Source: Endozoicomonas sp. NE40
GTDB taxonomy: Bacteria > Pseudomonadota > Gammaproteobacteria > Pseudomonadales > Endozoicomonadaceae
Direction of reading: 5' to 3'
Assembly: GCF_040549045.1 (NCBI RefSeq)
Contig: NZ_JBEWTB010000002.1
Coordinates: 1,209,501-1,273,500 of the forward strand
Length of the DNA: 64,000 bases
The notes under the pieces were generated by a model, which was not told the DNA's origin, did no database searches, and saw only the letters and a program-made list of their open reading frames with translations. Below, piece by piece: positions 37,139 to 46,119 of the stretch (within the stretch, counting starts at the first letter, position 1; each line of letters begins with the position of its first letter). The position numbers and the translations under genes are program-made.

Positions 37139-37217
37139 CCGTTATGTCATTAAGTTTCAACTCAAAAACAACCAGACCGGGGACTCAACTTCTGTTTCGC
37201 AGAAGCCGACAGAAAGA

Positions 37218-37292
37218 TGGCTGGGGTAGCAGGATTCGAACCTGCGCATACCAGGATCAAAACCTGGTGCCTTACCGCTTGGCGATACCCCA
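37218..37292 (-). tRNA. tRNA-Gln (anticodon TTG), copy 2
   Basis: A 75-base tRNA with encoded CCA and TTG anticodon, identical to copy 1. It is the downstream member of the second Met-Gln pair on the reverse strand. Confidence 0.95.
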
Positions 37293-37369
37293 ACTGTGTC
37301 GTTAAGACGCTTTCGAAGTTACCATCGTTTCAATCAATGTCAACCAGTGGTTGCAGTCATTGTTTGAAA

Positions 37370-37446
37370 TGGTAGCTAGGGGCAGATTCGAACTGCCGAC
37401 CCCAGCATTATGAGTGCTGTGCTCTAACCAACTGAGCTACCTAGCC
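37370..37446 (-). tRNA. tRNA-Met (anticodon CAT), copy 2
   Basis: A 77-base elongator tRNA-Met with encoded CCA, identical to copy 1. It is the first gene of the reverse-strand tRNA cluster, about 10 bases after the predicted start of transcription. Confidence 0.95.
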
Positions 37447-37462
37447 CCGAAAGACGAAACGC

Positions 37463-37491
37463 ATTCTCAGGATTTATGCCTTTCCTGTCAA
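37463..37491 (-). promoter_or_regulatory. Promoter of the tRNA cluster
   Basis: On the reverse strand TTGACA (37491-37486) is followed after 17 bases by GAGAAT (37468-37463) and a GC-containing discriminator (GCGTTTCG), typical of stable-RNA promoters under growth-rate control. Confidence 0.75.
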
Positions 37492-37580
37492 CCACTTGGA
37501 CTGCATTTTCAGCAAATACCTACCCACACTTCGTCATTGCGCTAACCTTTTTCAAAACGATGTATAGGATGTAGCCTGCT

Positions 37581-38696
37581 TTGCTGAACTTTCACACCCA
37601 GCTGACACCGGTCGATCTCAGCGCTTTAGACCCGGACTCTTTTGCAACCGGAACACTGCCCGACAGTCTGGCAGGGATTGATATTGGCATTCGCCCCTGC
37701 CGCAGCAATGGCCCAAACATTTCAGCGGTTGAAAGTGGTCAGAAGCTGCTGATCCATAACTATGGTCATGGCGGCGCAGGCTGGTCCCTGAGTCATGGCA
37801 GTGTCCTGCATGCCCTGTCACTGTTTGAAGACCGGCACTGCCGCCGGTCGTCTCCCATTACAATCATTGGGGCAGGCGTTATGGGACTACTCACCAGTCT
37901 CTACCTTTATGAGCGCGGTTATCGCAACCTGGAAATTGTTGCCCGCGAGTTTGAAGGCATCACCTCCTGTCGCTCAACGGGTTATTACGCCCCGCTGGCA
38001 ATGAGCCTGAACAGTGACAAACAGCAGGCGTTCATCAATGACATCGGGTTCACCACATTCACAACCTTTCAGGCTATACAGCAAGGCAGCCACCCTTTGT
38101 TTAAAGTGGGCATCAGCCCGGTCAATGTTTACGCCGGTACTGGTGATCACTCTGAAGGAACACTGGAAACCCAAACAGGGCTTGAGCCTTATGTAGCAAA
38201 GGGACTGCTTCCGGAACCGGAACTTGGAGAAATTGATTTCGGCAACGGTCAGAAACACGTTATGCGTCGTTTTCAGACCTATTTTATGAACACCCCGGAT
38301 ATCATGGCTGAACTGACCAGCCTGCTGAACCAGAGAGGCATACGCCGCACCCAAAAAAACATAAACGAGTTCAGTGAAATCAACAGCGATATCATTTTCA
38401 ACTGTTCAGGCATTGGCGCCAGACTACTGAACCACGACAACAACATTCACCCCAATCTGGGTGTTCTGCTGCTGTTAAAGCAACCGATTATAGAACAACT
38501 GCATTACATTATTTACACCCGCTATCGCAGCCCCTGGTCAGCCCCAACGGAGGACAACTACATCTACTTTATGCCCAGAGGCAACGGACTGCTCGGTGCT
38601 ACCTTTATTCCCTTTAATGAAGGTACTGACGAAGCAGAAAACATGAAACAGGTTCGCCGCATTATCCTTGAGAACAAAGCCTTCTTTGGTACATAA
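37581..38696 (+). CDS. FAD-dependent D-amino-acid-oxidase-like protein with permuted motif order
   Basis: A 371-residue protein with all main DAO-family motifs but in swapped order. The segment GIRPCRSNGPN and HNYGHGGAGWSLSHGS, normally near the C-terminus, is at residues 35-75; the FAD-binding ITIIGAGVMGLLTSLYL, normally at the N-terminus, follows at about 92-110. The end (YIYFMPRGNGLLGATFIPF) holds strands normally before the HNYGHGG region. I recall relatives with this order in Legionella-like bacteria. The start is a TTG just after an in-frame TAG; no better start exists upstream. The substrate is unknown, probably a D-amino acid or similar amine. Confidence 0.75.
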   Translation: MLNFHTQLTPVDLSALDPDSFATGTLPDSLAGIDIGIRPCRSNGPNISAVESGQKLLIHNYGHGGAGWSLSHGSVLHALSLFEDRHCRRSSPITIIGAGVMGLLTSLYLYERGYRNLEIVAREFEGITSCRSTGYYAPLAMSLNSDKQQAFINDIGFTTFTTFQAIQQGSHPLFKVGISPVNVYAGTGDHSEGTLETQTGLEPYVAKGLLPEPELGEIDFGNGQKHVMRRFQTYFMNTPDIMAELTSLLNQRGIRRTQKNINEFSEINSDIIFNCSGIGARLLNHDNNIHPNLGVLLLLKQPIIEQLHYIIYTRYRSPWSAPTEDNYIYFMPRGNGLLGATFIPFNEGTDEAENMKQVRRIILENKAFFGT

Positions 38697-38810
38697 GTAC
38701 GCAACCAGACAACACAAAAGGAACCTCTGGCACTTCTTCCTGTCTTAACACTGATAGAGCTGATGATCATATCACCGCCCCTTAATAGTCGACTTAAGGA
38801 AGTTATAGGA

Positions 38811-41800
38811 ATGGATTCTGGCAATAACGTTAGCTTCTCTGGTTCCGGCAATCCTGTATACCGCAGTGAAAACCCGGATTACAGGAGAGAGCGTGGCCGC
38901 TCCCGGGGGAGAAGAGGCCATTTCCATGGGTGGGCGACAACATCAGGCCAGCCTCGAATGCCAGCCCCTCAAACGACTGCCAGGCATTCCGCGAGCCGGG
39001 GAGCTTCGATAGCTGTCCGTGGAGCCATGCACACCAGCAGCAGTAGCGAGGAAACCCCTGAACAAAAATACGAACGCCTGAGCAATGATGAAACCCATTT
39101 AAGGATGGCCTGCTTTCTGGGCGACTTGTATTTTGAAGGCAAGTCCCTGTTCAACGAGCCCGTTTCAGCATCAAGGGTAATACAGGAGTTTGACAAGTCT
39201 CTTGACCAGAAAAAATGCATCCTGCAAAAAGGCGTTTTCCTGCGAAAACTGTTTTTCAAAAATCACACGCTAAACGGTAACCCAGTCTCCCCCGAGACTG
39301 TCTTATCTGTGTTTAAAGAATCCGGTGCATCGGACGAAATTGCGTATTTTTACAGAAATCTCTGTCTGCAGGGAATCAGGGTGCATGGAAAGCCTGTCAA
39401 ACCCGAAAAAGTCATGTCGCTGCTGGCTCCGATTCAGCCGCCCTACGTAAAGGGTAAATTCCTTGAGGGATTATTCTGGGAAAAAATCCCACTGGAGTCA
39501 GGCCCTGTAACATCACAGATGGTACTGGACGAATATAAGCGTGTGAACGCCAGGAGAGAGGCAACCCAGTTCCTCGAAAGAATCCAGCCCTATGAAGATA
39601 TTCCTTCGTCAGACCACAGGGCCAGAAACACACCCCGGAATGAACCAAAAGCCTTATCAGCCTTTGTCTGTCGCCCCAAAAGTCTCGCCACCCCTTTAGG
39701 TACCAGACAACGTGACCGTGCTGCAACTCTGGCTGAAACTGAAACCCCTGAGCATCAATATGAACGACAGCTCAGCGATACAACCAGTTACAGACGTGCC
39801 ACCTTCCTGAGAGAACTGTACGAGGAGGGTAGAACGCTTTACGGCAAACCCGTTTCGGCATTAATGGTTGTAAATGAGTACGACAAGTCTTTGAATCAAA
39901 CAAAATGTACTTTGGCAAAAGGTGGATTTCTACAAAGCCTGTTTTTTCATAACCGTCTGCTGAATGGCAAACCAGTCACTGCAGAATACGTCATATCGGT
40001 ACTGGAAAGAGCCGGAGGACTAAAAGAGCTGGCGTACTTTTATTCATTCCTGTGCCTGAACCGGATACCCGTCGACGGTGAGCCTGTTACCCCGGAAAGC
40101 GTGATGGACAGGATGGAACACGAAGGCACTGCTGTGATGAAGGCCCGTTTTCTTGAATCACTGTTCTGGGGGGCGGTTCCACTGTCGTCGGCCCCCGTAT
40201 CAGCAGACGACGTCTTAGCAGAGTATAAAAAATCACAGGACAGTGAAGCACAGGGGCGCTTTCTTGAGATGCTGTGCCTGAATGGCGTTTCATTGAAAAA
40301 CGGTCCTGTGACAGCAGAGTCTGTGGAACAGCTTTACAAGCAAAGCCCACAGCCTCGCATCATATTTCTCGCTAAATTATGTCTCGCAAAAATGGCGTTG
40401 AATGGGCAGCCTGTCACACCCGAAATGATCATCGGAGAGCTGGGAGAGTTTCTCGGCCCACGGGATATAAGGGCTCGGTTCCTCATGGATTTGTGCCTGG
40501 AAGAAATCAAACTGGATGGCGAATTTGTATCTCCGGATGCTGTGGTAACCGCTTTTGAAGGCGCGAACGCAGAAAAAGAGCTGAACTGGTTTCTGGGTGA
40601 ACTCTGCCTGAGAGGAATGATACTGAACAGCAGACTGATAAGCCCTGAAACCATCGTCGAAAAACTCAGACAGCCAGGCAACTCGCTGGAGCTAGCCAGA
40701 TTTTATAGAAAGATGTATGAAGCAGACATTCAACTGCATGGTGAATTTATCCAGCCTGAAACCGTATACGAAGCGTTTCAGGCGGTTCCCGATTACATTG
40801 ATGGCAAACACCTGGAACTCGCTCATTTTAAGGAAAATTTATTCTACCAACGGATCTGCCTGTATCAGGAACCTGTTACAGCAGAATATGTAGAGACAGC
40901 CTTTGGTAAAGCTGAGACTGGAAAGTTCAGGCAGGCAAGGGCTCACTTTCTGAGGCAGTTATGCCTGCAAGACATCAGGCTGAATGGCCAGTGTCCAACC
41001 CCCGAAGCCGTAAGGGATCTTATTCCGGCAACAATGTCCGGAAGAATCGACCTTGCCCGTTTCCTTCAGGAGCTTTTTTTCAAAGGCATAATGTTAGACG
41101 AAAAGCCGGTGACCCCGGAAGACGTAGCGGGTGCATTTCCAGAAACAAACGAAGGCAGGCTTGGACTGGCACGTTTCCTTCAGGAGTTATGCCTGAAAAG
41201 CATCAAGATAAACGGAAAGTTTGTTCGGCCAGAAACCGTCATGAAAAAATTACAGGAAACGGGTTGTGAGCTGGAACAGGCTCGCTTCCTGCAATCACTG
41301 TTCCTGAAGGGCAGAAAACTGAATCATAAAGAGGTCACTCCCCGGAGAGTAGCGGATGCCTTCCCAGATACAGTGGAAGGGCGGCTGGGGCTCGCCTGTT
41401 TTCTGCAACAGCTCTGCATGAAAGGGATAAACCTGGGCGGGGAGATGATATCTCCTGAAACAATCACACGGCAGTTTGAGCAGGAAAATGCATCTCTGCA
41501 ACAAGGGCTGTTCTTACAGGCACTCTGTCTGCAAAAGCGCCCTGCAAACGGCAAGCAGGTGCCACCGGAAGTCGTGGTTGAAAAGCTGGAACAGGCAAGA
41601 GGTCGCCTGGAGCTGGGGCATTTCCTTGAAGAACTCTGCCTCAGAGGTATGCCTCTTAATGGACGCCCTGTAAAGCCTGAAACAGTCATCCATTATTATC
41701 AGAAAAATCGCTACCACCTGGAACAGGCTAAATTCATTGAGCGTCTGGCATTATCCGGCAAAACCACCGACACGGATATTTCTGATGACTCTGTATTAAA

Positions 41801-43274
41801 GGGCTTTCATGGGCTGTCAGTTTCGACAGAAGCGTACCAGATTGACTACCTGTTGAGCCGAATCCAAACCCTCCCCCCTGGCAATGAGGAAAAAAGACTT
41901 CAGCTGTATCAGGAAGCTGTTCGCCTAATAAACGACAGCGGCTTCACTTTTGACAAGACTTACTACTCTGCTCTACTCAAAATCCGCGCTTTGCTGCACG
42001 GATTGCCAGCTTACCCGGCCGGAAGCAAACTAACGCCCGATACGGTCGCCAGAGACATAAGGAGCATGCCCGTATCGGAACAGACCATCAAGCTGATGTT
42101 CTTCTTCCTGGCAGAGTGCTGTTTTCAAAAGTGGCCCCTTGACGGAACTCAGGTATCGCGGGCGCAGGTAAAGGCTTCCCTGAATGACCTCCCAGCCTCT
42201 AACGCCAGAACAGCCCTTTTTTACTGGTTTAATGAACAATGTCAGCAACCTGGCAGACAAACCTTCCCAGTACCTGAGCGCAACCCGGTCAAAGCTGGCC
42301 GGAGAAATAAACACCAGACAAGAGAACAGCAAAAAAACGTTCAACCAGCTTCTACCAGCCATTCACCAGTACCGCAGACACCAGCACCACAGGCACAAGC
42401 ACAGCCACCTGTTACATTACCCCTGAGCGTGAACAAACCAGAAGGCAGTCATAACGCATCATCCAGAGTTATGAGTCTGATCAATGAGGTAAACAACCTT
42501 TACCCACACCCGGTGATCGTCATCACAAGGGACCTTTCGAACTATTCGCAAGGGCATGGTGAACAGATCAACCTGATTGGTACCGATGAAGGTATCGAGA
42601 AACTGGCAGAGAAAATACGCAACGAGTTTAACAGCCAGGACGACAATGAGCCTGAAGTGCCTACACAGTGTCTGATCTGGAGTATAACGAGCTGTAGAGA
42701 ACTGCATTTACCACGTAAGGTCTTTATGACCTTGACAACAGCCCGCATCAGAACAGAGCTGACCATTAAAGCGGATACCTATCCAGGCCTGCCGGTAATA
42801 GCGGAAGATGCGGGAATCGGGATACACGGGGGAGCTCAGCCAGCAGCCTCAGTTCCCTCCTGTTCTATCGAAGATGAAGCGATACTAATTGCTGAGCGCA
42901 TCAACCATTTGAATGAACATCTGTTAACACCGAAACTCTTAAGTACCAGAATGTACGTGCCAAACTCTGTGATCTTTTACGATGAGGGAAGTAGTGTATT
43001 TGCAATACTCATGCATGCAATGATGAGCCTCAATAAGGCTGAAGAACTCTCGGGTATGCAGGAGCCTTCCCTGAATGCAAGGTATAAACAGATGCTCGAA
43101 TCCAGCATGACATCACTTAAAAGCAAAATAAAACAGCACCCCAAAATAAAGGGCTTCATTAAAGCAATGGAATCCTGGCTGAAAAACACACCGCCGAATA
43201 ATAACTACGAAGAAAAACGGCATGCGTTTGTTAAAAAAATAAAGGAACAGGCATCGCTGCTGCTACGAAATTAG
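38811..43274 (+). CDS. Giant protein with about 22 helical 37-residue repeats, unknown function
   Basis: A 1487-residue protein. Residues 1-85 are disordered and Arg/Gly/Ser-rich. Residues about 87-1000 are tandem repeats with the consensus LARFLQELCLKGIxLNGKPV-TPEtVxxxFexx, one helix pair per unit by its hydrophobic pattern. The first four units recur as units 5-8 after a 55-residue linker. A Pro/Gln-rich linker follows near 1150-1210, then a C-terminal domain of about 280 residues with no recognised family. There is no signal peptide or membrane segment. The ATG at 38811 is used; an ORF reading from 38763 has no site. By architecture it resembles host-interacting scaffold proteins, but that is inference. 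Confidence 0.75.
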   Translation: MDSGNNVSFSGSGNPVYRSENPDYRRERGRSRGRRGHFHGWATTSGQPRMPAPQTTARHSASRGASIAVRGAMHTSSSSEETPEQKYERLSNDETHLRMACFLGDLYFEGKSLFNEPVSASRVIQEFDKSLDQKKCILQKGVFLRKLFFKNHTLNGNPVSPETVLSVFKESGASDEIAYFYRNLCLQGIRVHGKPVKPEKVMSLLAPIQPPYVKGKFLEGLFWEKIPLESGPVTSQMVLDEYKRVNARREATQFLERIQPYEDIPSSDHRARNTPRNEPKALSAFVCRPKSLATPLGTRQRDRAATLAETETPEHQYERQLSDTTSYRRATFLRELYEEGRTLYGKPVSALMVVNEYDKSLNQTKCTLAKGGFLQSLFFHNRLLNGKPVTAEYVISVLERAGGLKELAYFYSFLCLNRIPVDGEPVTPESVMDRMEHEGTAVMKARFLESLFWGAVPLSSAPVSADDVLAEYKKSQDSEAQGRFLEMLCLNGVSLKNGPVTAESVEQLYKQSPQPRIIFLAKLCLAKMALNGQPVTPEMIIGELGEFLGPRDIRARFLMDLCLEEIKLDGEFVSPDAVVTAFEGANAEKELNWFLGELCLRGMILNSRLISPETIVEKLRQPGNSLELARFYRKMYEADIQLHGEFIQPETVYEAFQAVPDYIDGKHLELAHFKENLFYQRICLYQEPVTAEYVETAFGKAETGKFRQARAHFLRQLCLQDIRLNGQCPTPEAVRDLIPATMSGRIDLARFLQELFFKGIMLDEKPVTPEDVAGAFPETNEGRLGLARFLQELCLKSIKINGKFVRPETVMKKLQETGCELEQARFLQSLFLKGRKLNHKEVTPRRVADAFPDTVEGRLGLACFLQQLCMKGINLGGEMISPETITRQFEQENASLQQGLFLQALCLQKRPANGKQVPPEVVVEKLEQARGRLELGHFLEELCLRGMPLNGRPVKPETVIHYYQKNRYHLEQAKFIERLALSGKTTDTDISDDSVLKGFHGLSVSTEAYQIDYLLSRIQTLPPGNEEKRLQLYQEAVRLINDSGFTFDKTYYSALLKIRALLHGLPAYPAGSKLTPDTVARDIRSMPVSEQTIKLMFFFLAECCFQKWPLDGTQVSRAQVKASLNDLPASNARTALFYWFNEQCQQPGRQTFPVPERNPVKAGRRNKHQTREQQKNVQPASTSHSPVPQTPAPQAQAQPPVTLPLSVNKPEGSHNASSRVMSLINEVNNLYPHPVIVITRDLSNYSQGHGEQINLIGTDEGIEKLAEKIRNEFNSQDDNEPEVPTQCLIWSITSCRELHLPRKVFMTLTTARIRTELTIKADTYPGLPVIAEDAGIGIHGGAQPAASVPSCSIEDEAILIAERINHLNEHLLTPKLLSTRMYVPNSVIFYDEGSSVFAILMHAMMSLNKAEELSGMQEPSLNARYKQMLESSMTSLKSKIKQHPKIKGFIKAMESWLKNTPPNNNYEEKRHAFVKKIKEQASLLLRN
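39069..41800 (+). repeat. Coding tandem repeats, about 22 units of 37 codons
   Basis: The units are recognised by F-L-x-x-L-C-L at the start, L-N-G in the middle and V-[TS]-P-E-x-V near the end. They are strongly diverged at DNA level. Block 39069-39590 (units 1-4) matches block 39759-40250 (units 5-8) unit by unit, including KSLDQKKCILQKG against KSLNQTKCTLAKG, which shows a four-unit duplication. Confidence 0.85.
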
Positions 43275-43330
43275 CCAAAGCCCCTGCAAGAGAGAAAAGA
43301 GCAAACAAATAGAATAGAAAAAATAGCAAA

Positions 43331-43374
43331 ACGCATGGAGCAACAGGATCATGTTACATGAACACTCCATGCGT
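43331..43374 (-). terminator. Terminator of the Tsx-like porin gene
   Basis: ACGCATGGAG (43331-43340) pairs perfectly with CTCCATGCGT (43365-43374). On the reverse strand the stem is followed by TTTTGCTATTTTTTC, giving an intrinsic terminator after the porin gene. Confidence 0.7.
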
Positions 43375-43427
43375 ACTTTATAGAATACCGGTTTCTCCAA
43401 TGAACCCGGCTGAAGCAGACCAGGCTC

Positions 43428-44217
43428 TCAGAAATTATATTTCAGAGAATAAACAACACCACTCTGAGACTCAGCATAACCCAGCTTGTTCTCAGCATAG
43501 CGGTATTGCAGACCAGCAGTAACACTGTCGGTTGCGTGCCACCACAACTCCAGCGCGCCATTATGGCCTGTCTTTTCTGATTTGCCTCCGACGTTAAGAT
43601 AGTCTTTATCGCGACCGAACTCTGTTTCGTGCCAGTTAAACAGCGTGAAGTTCTGGTTCATCGCGCTGAAGTCATAGCTGGCAGTCCAGCCCAGAACATA
43701 ACCGTTACTGCCGTTAAAGTACGTGGACTGGGTATTGTGACCGGCAAGGAAGGGCTTGAAGAAGAAATTATCACCAACAAAGTTATAACCAAAACCAAAG
43801 AAGCGGTTTTGTTCATCAAAACCCTGGCCACTAATGTCAAAAATCTGTCCAAACAGATTAAAACCTGTATCACCAAGGTTAATACGGGTATTACCTTTAA
43901 TCGCTACACGACGTCCATCAAACCTTTTTCCGTCTTCATGACGAGAGCTGACTTCCTTATCGTGTACTTTTCGTTGGGTTTTTCACATCAACAAAGCCGT
44001 ACAATTCACCCCACGAGAAGCCTGACCCACCTTCCACTCTCAGGTAAGCAAAATCACGCTGTTCTGTTTTATTTTCTGTACTGTTTGTCCAGTCCATAAA
44101 GTTCAACTGAACATTACTAAAACCGTACAAGTAATCAGCATTAGCAGAAGTGGACATCACGCCTGCGGTCAAAGCTGTAACCGCCAGAGCAGTAGCACGT
44201 AATGGTTTCATATACAC
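43428..44217 (-). pseudogene. Tsx-like outer-membrane channel with a single-base frameshift
   Basis: The first 86 codons encode a signal peptide (ALTAGVMSTSANA) and the start of a Tsx/OmpK-type nucleoside channel (YLYGFSNVQLNFMDW, GGSGFSWGELYGFVDV). The frame then ends in TAA because of one extra A in a run of four (T run 43968-43971 on the plus strand). Removing one base restores reading through HDKEVSSRHEDGKRF, DISGQGFDEQNRFFGFGYNF and on to the final YSLKYNF at 43428, about 262 residues, the full family length. The terminal Phe is typical of outer-membrane barrels. The gene may be recently inactivated, phase-variable, or affected by a sequencing error. Confidence 0.8.
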
Positions 44218-44665
44218 AACCCCATTATTAGTAAATTTTTTAGAGTGCTGTTATAAGGTCTGATCTTAAGAAGAGTCTTTTTGTTAAATCGAACCAGATC
44301 TTCGTTAAAGGCAAGCTGCCTGACACGGATAGTAGTGGGTTGTGCTGCTGCTTTTGCTGAGCCAGATCAACATATCACACCATATTATCTCACCTGTTAA
44401 CATACATTTGAAAACTGTCATCTTTAACCGGTTAGTTCATGCTTTTTTATTGACTATGGAAATGCCGCTTCTATCGCCGGAGACGACAAAAACATCAAGT
44501 CAGGGGGCATGCGCATTACAACTGTGCAAACAAGAAATTATGCTTTGACACAAAACCTGAATATTCAAGTATCATACTAGGGTTTCCTGTTTTACCTGCA
44601 TTTCGGGGGAAGTGCAGTCAGCAAACAGGTAACACTTGTCTGACTTGCTCGATAGGGGATTTTTA
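44218..44665. other. Intergenic region between divergent porin and CBM48 genes
   Basis: This 448-base AT-rich stretch should hold the porin promoter on the reverse side and the promoter of the CBM48-like gene on the forward side. A short frame at 44342-44548 has no coding character. No repeats, RNA gene or strong hairpin were seen. Confidence 0.6.
44545..44575 (+). promoter_or_regulatory. Possible promoter of the CBM48-like gene
   Basis: TTGACA (44545-44550) is a perfect -35 box. The best -10 candidate, TATCAT at 44570-44575, is 19 bases away, slightly long. Transcription would begin about 80 bases before the ATG. Confidence 0.4.
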
Positions 44666-44968
44666 ATGCTAAAGAAGAAGTTTTTTAAAACAAAAAAAGA
44701 AGCTGAAGTTACTTTTGAGTTTTCCAGGGACGACATCAAATCCGTAGCACTCGCCGGAGAGTTCAATGAATGGAATCCGCTGAAAATGAACTACGTTAAA
44801 AAGGACAAGGTCTTTCGTACAAAAGTCCGTCTGCCAAAAGATTCGACATTCCGTTTCAAATACCTTCTGGATAATGAAACCTGGGAAAACGATTATCAGG
44901 CTGACGCTTATGTACCCAACACTTTCGGTACCGAAGACAGCGTGGTAAATACCAAAAAAAGCGTTTAA
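44666..44968 (+). CDS. Stand-alone CBM48/isoamylase early-set domain protein
   Basis: A 100-residue protein that is almost entirely a glycogen-binding (CBM48, AMPK-beta-like) domain. AEVTFEFSRDDIKSVALAGEFNEWNP is followed by a basic stretch, then FRFKYLLDNETWENDYQADAYVPN. The conserved Trp residues that contact glucan are present. It has no catalytic domain. The ATG at 44666 has GGGGA six bases upstream; the earlier ATG at 44636 is not needed. It is flanked downstream by a hairpin and is monocistronic. A role in binding glycogen or as a regulatory subunit is an inference. Confidence 0.85.
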   Translation: MLKKKFFKTKKEAEVTFEFSRDDIKSVALAGEFNEWNPLKMNYVKKDKVFRTKVRLPKDSTFRFKYLLDNETWENDYQADAYVPNTFGTEDSVVNTKKSV

Positions 44969-44984
44969 TAAAACGTTGATGGTA

Positions 44985-45009
44985 AAAGAGTCAGCAACGC
45001 TGACTCTTT
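44985..45009. terminator. Hairpin between the CBM48-like gene and ychF
   Basis: AAAGAGTCAGC (44985-44995) pairs with GCTGACTCTTT (44999-45009) around a three-base loop. The convergent genes on either side both end here, so it can serve both, though the flanking T runs are short. Confidence 0.7.
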
Positions 45010-45027
45010 CCACTCAAAGGCAGAGTA

Positions 45028-46119
45028 TTAAACGTTAAAACGGAAGTGCATTACATCGCCATCCTTAACGATGTACTCCTTGCCTTCCAGACGCAGACGA
45101 CCGGCTTCCTTCGCACCCTGCTCACCATTGTACTCGATGAAATCGTCGTAAGAGGTCACCTCGGCACGGATAAAGCCACGCTCGAAGTCTGTATGAATAA
45201 CGCCAGCCGCCTGAGGCGCTGTGGCACCAATTTTAACCGTCCAGGCACGCACTTCCTTCACACCGGCAGTGAAGTAGGTCTGCAGGTTCAGCAGCTGGTA
45301 ACCCGCGCGGATCACACGATCCAGACCGGGCTCTTCCATACCCAGGTCCTGCAGGAATTCATCACGCTCATCATCTTCCAGCTCGGAAATTTCAGCTTCC
45401 AGTTTGTTGCACACAGGTACAACGACCGCACCTTCCTGTTCAGCAATCTCACGCACTTTATCCAGGTAAGGATTATCTTCAAAACCGTCTTCGTCCACGT
45501 TAGCAATGTACATGGTCGGCTTGGTGGTCAGCAGGTGGAACATGCGGGCCAGTGCCTGCTCATTGTCGTCCAGCTTCAGGGAGCGAACCGGGTTACCTTC
45601 TTCCAGATGCGGAATCAGCTTTTCCAGCAGTGCTTTCTGTGCAACAGCTTCCTTGTCACCACTCTTGGCAACGCGGACTACACGCTGGTGCTGTTTTTCA
45701 CAGCTTTCCAGGTCAGCCATGGCCAGCTCAATGTTGATGATGCCGATATCCGCTTCCGGATCGACCTTGTTGGAAACGTGAATAACATTATCGTTTTCAA
45801 AACAGCGCACAACGTGGGCAATCGCATCGGTTTCACGGATGTTTGCCAGGAACTTGTTACCCAGACCTTCCCCTTTGGAAGCACCTTCTACCAGACCGGC
45901 AATATCGACAAACTCCATGGTGGTCGGCAATACACGCTCAGGACTGACAATCGCTGCCAGCTTGTCCAGACGGGGATCAGGCATAGCCACTACACCGGCG
46001 TTTGGCTCAATGGTACAGAACGGGAAGTTTTCGGCGTCAATGCCTGCCTTCGTCAGTGCATTGAACAGAGTAGACTTACCGACGTTGGGCAAGCCAACGA
46101 TGCCGCATCTAAAACCCAT
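45028..46119 (-). CDS. ychF: Redox-regulated ribosome-binding ATPase YchF
   Basis: A 363-residue Obg-family P-loop protein. The G1 loop is GLPNVGKSTLFNALT, the switch region DIAGLVEGASKGEGLGNKFL, and the G4 position reads CNKLEAE, the NxxE signature that gives ATP preference in YchF. The C-terminal TGS domain includes LLNLQTYFTAGVKEVRAWT. It binds the 70S ribosome and is linked to stress response. In Pseudomonas ychF directly follows pth; here two plus-strand genes lie between. Confidence 0.97.
   Translation of the reverse strand: MGFRCGIVGLPNVGKSTLFNALTKAGIDAENFPFCTIEPNAGVVAMPDPRLDKLAAIVSPERVLPTTMEFVDIAGLVEGASKGEGLGNKFLANIRETDAIAHVVRCFENDNVIHVSNKVDPEADIGIINIELAMADLESCEKQHQRVVRVAKSGDKEAVAQKALLEKLIPHLEEGNPVRSLKLDDNEQALARMFHLLTTKPTMYIANVDEDGFEDNPYLDKVREIAEQEGAVVVPVCNKLEAEISELEDDERDEFLQDLGMEEPGLDRVIRAGYQLLNLQTYFTAGVKEVRAWTVKIGATAPQAAGVIHTDFERGFIRAEVTSYDDFIEYNGEQGAKEAGRLRLEGKEYIVKDGDVMHFRFNV

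Noticed and set aside
39069..41800. Repeat array as CRISPR or noncoding satellite
   Set aside because: Repeats are at protein level with a 37-codon period and diverged DNA; there are no identical direct repeats with spacers.
43658..44099. Short frames over the porin gene on both strands
   Set aside because: They overlap the restored Tsx-like frame and show no family features.
44342..44548. 68-residue frame in the porin/CBM48 intergenic region
   Set aside because: Composition and lack of ribosome-binding site do not support coding; the region is better explained as two promoters.
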